From the NCBI RefSeq assembly GCF_001746295.1, contig NZ_MJAH01000012.1, positions 36,219 through 100,218 on the forward strand: 64,000 nucleotides of DNA. Reading direction: 5' to 3'. Each line of letters begins with the position of its first letter. The stretch's first letter is position 1. Positions 24,990-32,472 of the stretch are shown in pieces. The notes under the pieces are model-generated. The model did no database searches. It was not told the origin of the DNA and saw only the letters and a list, made by a program, of their open reading frames with translations. This DNA is from Streptomyces sp. LUP47B. GTDB lineage: Bacteria; Actinomycetota; Actinomycetes; Streptomycetales; Streptomycetaceae. Both the position numbers and the translations under genes were made by a program.

Positions 24990-25946
24990 ATGACCCAGGC
25001 ACCGACACCCACCGCGGACACGGTCCGCCGACTGGTCCGTTCCCTGCTCAAGGACAGCACGCCCGGCGCGGGCGAGGCCGGCGGGCCCGAGGTCCTGCCC
25101 GTCGCCGAGGGCGGCGGGCACTCCAGCTGGTGGGTCGGCACCCGCCATGTCCTGCGCCTCGCGGGCGACCGCGCGGCCTCCACTCGCGGACGCCGCGAAC
25201 TGCGGGTGCGTGACCTGGTCCGCCCGTACGTCCCGGTCGCGGTGCCGACCAGCGTGGCGCAGGGCGAGTGGGCGCCCGGTCTTGCCTACACGCTCGACAT
25301 CAAGGTGCCCGGCGGTTCGGCCGAGGAGCACGACGTCTCCGCCGTCGGTGAGGCCGACCTCGCCGCGCTGCTCACCGGGCTGCGCGAGGTGCCGGTACGG
25401 CAGGCCGAGGCGCTCGGCGTGCCACGCGTCGCCCCGCGCTCCCTGGAGGCACTGCGCCGGGAGGCCGGCCGGGCCGCCGAACTCCTGCGCGCGGCCGACG
25501 AGTTCGATCCGGCCCGGCTCCAGCAGCTCACCTCGCCGGCCGCGGTCCAGCTCGCCGCGCAGCCCGGCAGCGCGGTCCTCGTGCACCACGCGCTGACCGG
25601 CGAACACCTCGTGATCAGCGCCGACGGCCGGGTGCGCGGTGTCCTCGACTGGACCGCCACGGTGGTCGGCGACCCCGCCGAGGACATCGCGGGCCTCGCC
25701 CTCGCCGTCGGCTCGCCCGCCGCCGTGCGCGCCGCCACCCTCGCCGGCTACGGCGCCCGGCCCTGCCTGCGCGGCCTCTGGCTCGCCCGCTGCGACACCG
25801 TGATCAGCCTCGCCGCGGGCGTGCAGGGCCGCGATGCCGCCGCTCTGCCGCTCCTGCGCACCCGGCTGCTGCGCGCCTGGGAGGCGATCCTGCTGGAGCG
25901 CGTCACGGAACTGCGGGACGAGGAGACGGACGACGCGGGGTTGTAG
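24990..25946 (+). CDS. Aminoglycoside-phosphotransferase-fold protein with degenerate catalytic loop
   Basis: A 318-residue protein of the APH/choline-kinase fold. The second half aligns with the family: LVHHALTGEHLVI at about residues 197-209, where active kinases have HGDLxxxN, and VLDWTATVVGDPAEDIAGL at about 218-236, where the metal-binding Asp220 is retained. The catalytic Asp of HxD is replaced by Ala201 and the following Asn by His, so phosphotransfer may be lost and the protein may be a pseudokinase. The nucleotide-binding N-terminal lobe is weakly recognisable. It lies 45 bp after the aminopeptidase gene. Substrate unknown. Confidence 0.7.
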   Translation: MTQAPTPTADTVRRLVRSLLKDSTPGAGEAGGPEVLPVAEGGGHSSWWVGTRHVLRLAGDRAASTRGRRELRVRDLVRPYVPVAVPTSVAQGEWAPGLAYTLDIKVPGGSAEEHDVSAVGEADLAALLTGLREVPVRQAEALGVPRVAPRSLEALRREAGRAAELLRAADEFDPARLQQLTSPAAVQLAAQPGSAVLVHHALTGEHLVISADGRVRGVLDWTATVVGDPAEDIAGLALAVGSPAAVRAATLAGYGARPCLRGLWLARCDTVISLAAGVQGRDAAALPLLRTRLLRAWEAILLERVTELRDEETDDAGL

Positions 25947-26027
25947 GCGTCTCCACCTGGTCTTTTCCACCCTGCTTCCACCCAGGGGTCGAGGCGCGCG
26001 ACCGTGCCGGAGCCGGATAGTCGAGGC

Positions 26028-26582
26028 ATGACGATCTCCGACTGGCTCATCGACGTGGCGCTTCTCCTCGTGGTCTTCCGGCAGCTGCGCGAGGAGAGGC
26101 TGACGCTGCGTACAGTGCTGCTGCCGCTCGCGCTGATCGCCTGGGCGGGAACCGCCTACCTGCACGACATCCCCACCGCGGGCAACGACCTCGTGCTGAT
26201 CGGATCCTTCGCCGGGATCGGTGTCGCCTTCGGGCTGGCCGGCGGCGTGATCACCCGCGTCCGGTACGCGGACGGGCACATACGGGTCAAGGCGACCTTG
26301 GGCGCGGCGGCCCTGTGGGTGGTCAGCATGGGCTTTCGTCTCGGCTTCGCCGTGTGGTCCTCCCACCCCTCCGGTGGAGCGTCCGTCGCCCGCTTCTCCG
26401 CCGATCACGACATCACCGGTGGGCAGGCGTGGGTGGCTGCCCTGGTTCTCATGGCCTTCGGGGAGGTCGTCGTCCGCCTCGGCGTGATCGTCGTCCGCGG
26501 CCTGCGCACACGCGCCCGTCACCAGGAACCGGCTCCCGTGTCCGCCCTCGCGCGAGTCGGGGCAGCGGAGGGGGTTTCATGA
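26028..26582 (+). CDS. Five-helix integral membrane protein, DUF1453-like
   Basis: A 184-residue membrane protein with about five hydrophobic segments (near residues 5-20, 30-48, 55-80, 90-110 and 135-160) and a basic cytoplasmic tail. It resembles small actinobacterial proteins annotated DUF1453 or CcdC-like; no catalytic residues are apparent. The ATG at 26028 lies a few bases after a GATAGT hexamer, suggesting a leaderless transcript. It is convergent with treZ, two bases apart. Confidence 0.6.
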   Translation: MTISDWLIDVALLLVVFRQLREERLTLRTVLLPLALIAWAGTAYLHDIPTAGNDLVLIGSFAGIGVAFGLAGGVITRVRYADGHIRVKATLGAAALWVVSMGFRLGFAVWSSHPSGGASVARFSADHDITGGQAWVAALVLMAFGEVVVRLGVIVVRGLRTRARHQEPAPVSALARVGAAEGVS

Positions 26583-26584
26583 AC

Positions 26585-28330
26585 TCAGGCCTGAAGCAGC
26601 ACCACGCACGACTCCCCGGGCACATGCAGCACCCCGTCCGCGCCCGGTGCCTCCACGGGTTCCCAGGCCGCGAGGACGGCGGCCTCCCGGGGGCCGATGG
26701 GGATCGCCGCCGGCGACTTCGCGAGGTTCACGGCCACCCGGACGTCCCCGCGCCGAAAGGCGAGCCAGCGCTGGTCCGCGTCGTAGGCGACCTTGGTGTC
26801 GGCGAGGTCGGGGTCGGTGAGGTCCGGCTGTTCGTGCCGCAGCGCGAGGAGCCGGCGGTACCAGGCGAGCACGCGCGCGTGAGGCTCACGTTCGAGCTCG
26901 GACCAGTCGAGGCAGGAGCGGTCCCGGGTCGCCGGGTCCTGCGGGTCGGGCACGTCCTCCTCGGCCCAGCCGTGCTCCGCGAACTCCCGCCGCCTGCCCC
27001 GCCGTACGGCCTCGGCGAGCTCGGGATCGGTGTGGTCGGTGAAGAACTGCCAGGGCGTGCCCGCCGCCCACTCCTCACCCATGAACAGCATGGGCGTGAA
27101 GGGCGCGGTCAGGGTGAGCGCCGCCGCGCAGGCCACCAGGCCGGGGGAAAGCGACGCCGCCAGCCGGTCGCCCACGGCGCGGTTGCCGACCTGGTCGTGG
27201 GTCTGGGAGTAGCCGAGCAGCCGGTGCGCCGCCGCACGCGTACGGTCCAGTGGGCGCCCGTGGCTGCGGCCGCGGAAGCTGGAGTAGGTGCCGTCGTGGA
27301 AGTAGCCGCTGGTGAGGGTCTTGGCGAGCGCGGCCAGGGGCGCGCGGGCGAAGTCGGCGTAGTAGCCCTGCGACTCCCCGGTCAGCGCGGTGTGCAGGGC
27401 GTGGTGGAAGTCGTCGTTCCACTGCGCGTGCAGCCCGAGACCGCCCTCCGCGCGGGCCGTGATGAGCCGCGGGTCGTTCAGGTCCGACTCGGCGATCAGG
27501 AACAGCGGCCGCCCCAGCTCGGCGGCGAGGGCGTCGACCGTTGTCGACAGCTCCTCCAGGAAGTGGCACGCGCGTGTGTCGGCGAGCGCGTGCACCGCGT
27601 CCAGGCGCAGTCCGTCGATCCGGTAGTCCCGCAGCCAGGAGAGCGCGCTGCCCAGCAGATACGCGCGCACCTCGTCGGATCCGGGCGCGTCCAGGTTGAC
27701 CGCGGAGCCCCATGGCGTGTGGTGCGTGTCCGTGAAGTACGGTCCGAAGACGGGCAGGTAGTTGCCCGAGGGGCCCAGATGGTTGTGCACCACGTCCAGG
27801 ACGACGCCCAGGCCCAGCTCGTGCGCCCGGTCGGCGAAACGCTTCAGGGCTTCGGGGCCGCCGTAGGGCTCGTGCACGGCCCACAGGGAGACGCCCTCGT
27901 AGCCCCAGCCGTGTCGCCCCGGGAAGGGGCACAGCGGCATCAGCTCGACGTGCGTGACGCCGAGTTCGACGAGGTGCTCGAGACGGGCCGCGGCCGCGTC
28001 CAGGGTGCCCTCGGGTGTGTAGGTGCCCACGTGCAGCTCGTAGAGGACCGCGCCCGGCAGCGGGCGGCCCGTCCACCGCGTACGCCACGTGTACCGCTCG
28101 TGCTCGACGACCGCGCTGAGCCCGTCCGGGCCGTCCGGCTGGCGGCGCGAGCGCGGATCGGGAAGGACGGGGCCGTCGTCCAGCGCGAAGCCGTAGCGGG
28201 TGCCGTCGCCGGCCTCCGCCTCGCCCCACCACCATCCCGAGCGCTCCGGATCGCGCTCCAACGCGCGCGTGGCGCCCTCGCAATGGAGCGTCACACGGCC
28301 GGCCTGCGGTGCCCACACCTCGAACTGCAC
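26585..28330 (-). CDS. treZ: Maltooligosyltrehalose trehalohydrolase
   Basis: A 581-residue GH13 enzyme that releases trehalose from maltooligosyltrehalose, the product of TreY. An N-terminal beta-sandwich (FEVWAPQAGRVTLHC, about 1-90) precedes the barrel. Catalytic residues are the nucleophile Asp244 in GLRLDAVHA, the acid Glu in LIAESDLNDPR and the transition-state Asp in YSQTHDQVGNR; QTHDQVGNR is characteristic of TreZ. GTG at 28330 was chosen because AAGGGGA lies just upstream; the frame extends to 28393. Its partner treY lies about 4 kb away in the same direction, with an FHA gene and a peptidase cassette between, an unusual separation. Confidence 0.96.
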   Translation of the reverse strand: MQFEVWAPQAGRVTLHCEGATRALERDPERSGWWWGEAEAGDGTRYGFALDDGPVLPDPRSRRQPDGPDGLSAVVEHERYTWRTRWTGRPLPGAVLYELHVGTYTPEGTLDAAAARLEHLVELGVTHVELMPLCPFPGRHGWGYEGVSLWAVHEPYGGPEALKRFADRAHELGLGVVLDVVHNHLGPSGNYLPVFGPYFTDTHHTPWGSAVNLDAPGSDEVRAYLLGSALSWLRDYRIDGLRLDAVHALADTRACHFLEELSTTVDALAAELGRPLFLIAESDLNDPRLITARAEGGLGLHAQWNDDFHHALHTALTGESQGYYADFARAPLAALAKTLTSGYFHDGTYSSFRGRSHGRPLDRTRAAAHRLLGYSQTHDQVGNRAVGDRLAASLSPGLVACAAALTLTAPFTPMLFMGEEWAAGTPWQFFTDHTDPELAEAVRRGRRREFAEHGWAEEDVPDPQDPATRDRSCLDWSELEREPHARVLAWYRRLLALRHEQPDLTDPDLADTKVAYDADQRWLAFRRGDVRVAVNLAKSPAAIPIGPREAAVLAAWEPVEAPGADGVLHVPGESCVVLLQA

Positions 28331-28502
28331 GGACGGTCCCCTTCGTCTGCTCACCGTGATGTAGCCCGTCCATGGTGCGTCAAACGAGATCAATCCGCCT
28401 TTGAATCTTCCTCTTTGCGACTGGTGTCGTCAGGTGGGCGCGGGTGGCGGGCGTTGTCTCGTTTTCTGGACACCCGGACTTCACTGCCCGACAATCACCA
28501 AC

Positions 28503-29054
28503 GTGACGTCGTCCTTCGAGTTCAACACGTACCCCGCGCGGCTGTCCGACGCGGAGCGCGACAAGGTGCTGAAGGTGCTCCGTGACGGCGTCGCCATGGG
28601 CCGTCTGTCGCACGACACGTTCGTGCGCCGCATGGAGCTGGCCCTCATCGCGCGCCGGTCCGACGAACTCGCCGCGCTCACCGCGGACCTGCCCCAGGAG
28701 AGCCGCGTCTCCCGACTGGTGTTCGGCACCGTCGAGGCCGTCTCCGGATTCACCGTACGGCTGCGCAGGGCGTGGCAGGCCGAGCGTCTGCCCAAGCTGC
28801 TGCTGCCGCACCCTGGCAGCGGCCACGCGCTGCGCATCGGCCGCGATCCGGCGAACGGCCTGCGGCTGACCCACGAGACGGTCTCCCGGGTCCATGCCGA
28901 ACTCAGCCGTCAGGGCGGCATGTGGGTCCTGCGCGATCTCGGTTCCACCAACGGCACCACGGTCAACGGCCGCCGGGTCATCGGCGCCGCCGTCGTCCGT
29001 GAGGGCGACCAGGTGGGGTTCGGCCGGATGGCCTTCCGGCTCGCGGTCAACTGA
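28503..29054 (+). CDS. DUF1707 plus FHA-domain protein
   Basis: A 183-residue cytoplasmic protein. Residues 8-60 match DUF1707 (RLSDAERDKVLKVLRDGVAMGRLSHDTFVRRMELAL), a short helical domain of actinobacteria. Residues 95-183 form an FHA domain with the phosphothreonine-binding motifs RIGRDPANGLRL, VSRVHAEL and LRDLGSTNGTTVNG. It is therefore a likely adaptor reading Ser/Thr-kinase signals. The GTG at 28503 has almost no ribosome site, and a GACAAT hexamer seven bases upstream suggests a leaderless transcript. Divergent from treZ. Confidence 0.85.
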   Translation: MTSSFEFNTYPARLSDAERDKVLKVLRDGVAMGRLSHDTFVRRMELALIARRSDELAALTADLPQESRVSRLVFGTVEAVSGFTVRLRRAWQAERLPKLLLPHPGSGHALRIGRDPANGLRLTHETVSRVHAELSRQGGMWVLRDLGSTNGTTVNGRRVIGAAVVREGDQVGFGRMAFRLAVN

Positions 29055-29207
29055 GCCCAACCTCACCTCTGGCCTGGGATTTACGTGCCGTCGCGGCCCA
29101 ACGTCCTTTCCGTCGCACGGTGTTGACGTACTCCTGAAGTCGTGACTGACTGTGCGTACACCATGTACACCAGGTGAACCGACGGCACCACATTGTGGAG
29201 GTGTGCC

Positions 29208-30557
29208 CTGACGCCCCTCCTCCGTTACCCGACCGTCGACGAGCTCGGTGTGCGGGCCGCAGCGCTCGTCGCCCGCCACCCCGCAGACGCCCGACTGCGC
29301 CGCGCCGGCACCTCCCGCGCGGGCAACCCCCTGTGGCTGCTCTCCGTCGGCCACGGCAGCCGCCACGTCCTCGTCGTCGCCGGTCCGCACGCCAACGAGC
29401 CCGTGGGCGGCGGGACCGCCCTCAGGCTCGCCGAGCAGGCCCTGGCCGACCCCCGGCTCACCGTCGAGGCCGACGTCACCTGGAACCTCCTGCTCTGCCT
29501 CGACCCCGACGGCCTGCGCCGCAACGAGGGCTGGCTGCGCGGTCCGTACTCCCTCGACCGCTACTTCCGGAACTTCTTCCGGCCCGGCTTCGGCGAACAG
29601 CCGGAATGGCTGCCCGACGGTGCGGAGGCCGCCGCGCTTCCGGAGACCCGCACGCTCCTCGCCCTCCAGGACGAACTGCGGCCCTTCCTCCAGTGCTCCC
29701 TGCACGGCGTCGACGTCGGCGGCGGTTTCGTCGAACTCACCCGCGACCTGCCCGGCCTCGCCCGGCGCGTCGCCCACACGGCGGCCCGGCTGCGCGTCCC
29801 CCGCGAGCTCGGCCCCTACGACACCCTGTACTGGCCGTGTCTCGGCCCCGCCGTCTACCGGATCCCGCCGCCCCGCCGCGGCGACCTGGCCGCCGCCATC
29901 ACCGAGGCCGCCGTCGAGTCGACCTGGTACCACCCGCACCGGCACGGCACCGTGACCGCCGTCGTCGAGGCGCCCATGTGGGGCGTGGCCGCCGTCGAGG
30001 ACGGCAGCACACCCGCCGACGCGGGCGCCGTGCTGCGCACCGTCAGCCACACGCTGCGCCGCGACGCGCGGCTCCTGGAGGACGTCCTGGCGCGGATCCG
30101 CCCGCAGGTGTCCCACGCCCCGGACGCGGCCCGCCTGCTCGCCCCGGTCGAGGACTATTTACTGGTCGGCCCCGGACTCGCCGACGCCTGGGACCCCGAC
30201 GTCACCGACGGCGGCCGTCCCCTCCCGCCGCTCAGCACCGGCCACCTGGCCGCGCTGCGCATCGCCGGACGACGCCTGGCCCTGCGTACGGCCGGGCTCC
30301 TGCACCAGCTCGTGACCCGCGCGGGCGCCGACCCGGCGGGTGCTCTGCCGGAGCTGGACCGGCTCATCGACATCTGGTGCGCCGACTACCGCGACGGCTG
30401 TGGGGCACGCTGGATCCCGGTCCCGCGCCAGATCGAGTACCAGTCGCGGGTGGTGCTCGCCGCCTTCGAGCTCGCCTCGCGGCACGCGCCCGCATGCTCC
30501 CGTTCGGGTGAGCCGGGGTGGGGTTCCGAGGCCGCCGTGCCGATGCATCGGGAATGA
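29208..30557 (+). CDS. M14-family zinc carboxypeptidase-like protein (first paralogue)
   Basis: A 449-residue predicted zinc peptidase. Zinc ligands appear as His and Glu in GPHANEPVGG and His in QCSLHGVDVGGG; the general-base Glu is in VTAVVEAPMWG. No signal peptide is visible, so it probably acts in the cytoplasm. A C-terminal helical domain of about 150 residues is shared with the paralogue at 31017. The best ribosome site, GGAGG at 29197-29201, is placed for a CTG start at 29208; a TTG at 29193 is open but precedes that site. It ends in an ATGA overlap with the subtilisin-inhibitor gene, so the two are translationally coupled. Confidence 0.8.
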   Translation: MTPLLRYPTVDELGVRAAALVARHPADARLRRAGTSRAGNPLWLLSVGHGSRHVLVVAGPHANEPVGGGTALRLAEQALADPRLTVEADVTWNLLLCLDPDGLRRNEGWLRGPYSLDRYFRNFFRPGFGEQPEWLPDGAEAAALPETRTLLALQDELRPFLQCSLHGVDVGGGFVELTRDLPGLARRVAHTAARLRVPRELGPYDTLYWPCLGPAVYRIPPPRRGDLAAAITEAAVESTWYHPHRHGTVTAVVEAPMWGVAAVEDGSTPADAGAVLRTVSHTLRRDARLLEDVLARIRPQVSHAPDAARLLAPVEDYLLVGPGLADAWDPDVTDGGRPLPPLSTGHLAALRIAGRRLALRTAGLLHQLVTRAGADPAGALPELDRLIDIWCADYRDGCGARWIPVPRQIEYQSRVVLAAFELASRHAPACSRSGEPGWGSEAAVPMHRE

Positions 30558-30967
30558 CGTACACGATCACAGCGACGGCGGTACGGCGAGCGGCACGCGC
30601 GGGTCTGACGGTGATGGCCGTCCTGCTCCTCGCCGCCGCGGCGCCCGCGCCCTCCACCGGAGACCACCTCTTCCTCACGGTGACCAGGGGTGACGGCCGC
30701 TCCGGTGACACCCGCGGCACCCTCCTGCTGTGCGACCCGCCCCAGGGCCACGGCCGGGCAGCCGAGGCCTGCGCCCAACTCGCAGCCGTCGCCGGCGACA
30801 TCCGCTCACTTCCGCCGGCGGACGTCTTCTGCCCGATGCTCTACGCACCGGTCACCGCCCAGGCCGACGGAGAGTGGAACGGCCGACCGGTCGAGTACCG
30901 GGAGACCTTCCCGAACGGATGTGTGCTGGGGGCGCGGACCGGGGCGGTCTTCGCTCTGGAGAGCTGA
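30554..30967 (+). CDS. Subtilisin inhibitor-like (SSI) secreted protease inhibitor
   Basis: A 137-residue precursor. The signal peptide covers about 1-35; the mature part of about 100 residues matches the Streptomyces subtilisin inhibitor: LFLTVTRGDG, the disulfide pair in LLCDPPQGHGRAAEAC, and the reactive loop FCPMLYAPVTA. By alignment with SSI (CPMVYDP) the P1 residue is Met95, fitting inhibition of subtilisin-like enzymes. FPNGCVLGARTGAVFAL closes the fold. SSI normally acts outside the cell on secreted proteases; a possible target is the subtilase at 4020. Its ATG overlaps the carboxypeptidase stop by four bases, an unexpected coupling of an exported inhibitor to a cytoplasmic peptidase. 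Confidence 0.92.
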   Translation: MTYTITATAVRRAARAGLTVMAVLLLAAAAPAPSTGDHLFLTVTRGDGRSGDTRGTLLLCDPPQGHGRAAEACAQLAAVAGDIRSLPPADVFCPMLYAPVTAQADGEWNGRPVEYRETFPNGCVLGARTGAVFALES

Positions 30968-31016
30968 GGCGTGAAGCGCGGCGCGGTGACGCACGCGCGC
31001 GTGGAGCGCCCTCGGC

Positions 31017-32267
31017 TCAGTCCGCCCGTACGCGCGCGTGCAGCGCCACCGCCACGACCGTGCGGGCCTGGTGCTCCACCTGGTGCTCCAACGGCACCCA
31101 GCGGGCCTGGAAACGGTCCGCGAAGGCGTCGCTCCAGGCCTTGACGAGCCGTTCGAGCGGCGGTGCCGCACGGTCGTCGGCCTCCCGCAGGACCCGCAGC
31201 AGCATGGCCGCCGCCCGCAGCGGCAGCCGACGGGAGAACGCGTCCACACTGCCGATGTACGCCTTCGTGTCGTCGGCGGGCCGGGTGTGGATCCAGTCCG
31301 CGGCCAGTCCCGGAACCAGCTCCAGGCTCCAGGTGGCGGCCCGCAGCAGCGGCCCGTCGGCGCCCTCCAGACGCGGCAGCGCCTCCGCCAGCACTCGGTC
31401 CACCGCCCGTGACTGGCGCAGCAGCCGGCCCGCCAGCCGCCCCATCGCCGCCGCCGGCGCCGGATGCGGCGCCGGGTCGTCCACCAGGTCGCTCGCCCAC
31501 ATCGGCACCTCCACCACCGCGGTCAGACCGCCGTAGCGGTGCGCGTGATACCAGGTGCTGCGCCGGGCGTCGTCCGGCATGCTCGGGTACGCCGCCCCCG
31601 CGCCCGGCGCCGGCATCACATGCACGCCGGGCCCGGACGCCGGCCAGCCCGCCGCGTCCGAGGCACCGGTCTCCACCGGGATGTGCAACTCCGCCGCGGA
31701 CTTCGAGAAGGGCTCGGCGAGGCCCGGCACGTCCTTCGTCAACTGCACCCAGCTGCCGCCCAGGTCGGTGCCGTGCAGGGTCACCTGGAGGTAGGGGCGC
31801 AGTTCGTCGATCAGTCCGATCAGGGTCCGGGTCTCGGGCGGCAGCCGGTCGGGCGGCAGCATCGCGGGCGCCCACTCCGGCTGCTCCTCTCCGGCCGGCC
31901 GGAAGAAGCCGAGGTGGTAGTCGAAGAGGCTGCGCGGAGCCGGGGTGACATGGAGACTCGCCCCGTCCGGATCGGCGCACAGCAGGAAGTGCCAGGACGT
32001 ACCCGATCTCAACTCCCGCTCGCCCAGTACCCGTGCGGCCACCGCCAGGGCCGCGGGGCCGCCGGTCGGTTCGTTGGAGTGGGCGCCCGCGACCACCAGG
32101 ACGGCCCGCCGGGCGTGGCCGACCGACAGCACATGCAGGGGCCTGCCCGCTCGCGACACACCCACCTGCCTCAGTCGGCAGACGTCGGGGCGCCGTGCGG
32201 CCAGCGCCCTCGCGGACAGAACCAGTTCGGTCACCGTGGGGTAGCGCAGCTCCGGCAGGAGACTCAC
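31017..32267 (-). CDS. M14-family zinc carboxypeptidase-like protein (second paralogue)
   Basis: A 416-residue paralogue of the protein at 29208, sharing order and motifs: LRYPTVTEL start, zinc ligands in GAHSNEPTGG and LQVTLHGTDLGGSW, base Glu in LTAVVEVPMWAS, and the C-terminal RWVPLEHQVEHQARTVVAVAL segment. No signal peptide. It faces the first paralogue convergently with the SSI gene between them. The start is uncertain: GTG at 32267 is favoured by the paralogue and by a promoter whose predicted transcript begins downstream of the alternative GTG at 32309. Confidence 0.8.
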   Translation of the reverse strand: MSLLPELRYPTVTELVLSARALAARRPDVCRLRQVGVSRAGRPLHVLSVGHARRAVLVVAGAHSNEPTGGPAALAVAARVLGERELRSGTSWHFLLCADPDGASLHVTPAPRSLFDYHLGFFRPAGEEQPEWAPAMLPPDRLPPETRTLIGLIDELRPYLQVTLHGTDLGGSWVQLTKDVPGLAEPFSKSAAELHIPVETGASDAAGWPASGPGVHVMPAPGAGAAYPSMPDDARRSTWYHAHRYGGLTAVVEVPMWASDLVDDPAPHPAPAAAMGRLAGRLLRQSRAVDRVLAEALPRLEGADGPLLRAATWSLELVPGLAADWIHTRPADDTKAYIGSVDAFSRRLPLRAAAMLLRVLREADDRAAPPLERLVKAWSDAFADRFQARWVPLEHQVEHQARTVVAVALHARVRAD

Positions 32268-32297
32268 CCCCGACACGTCCGACCGGTCTCGCAATTC

Positions 32298-32328
32298 GCA
32301 GTACCCCACGGTCTGATTGAGCTGTCAA
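32298..32328 (-). promoter_or_regulatory. Promoter candidate for the second M14 gene
   Basis: On the minus strand TTGACA (32328-32323) is followed after 19 bp by TACTGC (32303-32298). The -35 hexamer is perfect; the -10 is moderate and the spacing slightly long. It predicts a transcript starting near 32290 and so supports the GTG at 32267. Confidence 0.5.
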
Positions 32329-32472
32329 GGACGCCATGGGGGAGCCTTCAGGGGGCGCCCGGATGCATTGACCGGCAGCCGGTGGAGCCGTATGTGTCAG
32401 CGGGGTTGTCCGCGCCCCCGGTGGGCAGTGACGGAAGACCTGGCCGCACCGGCCGTACGCATCCGGACCTGG

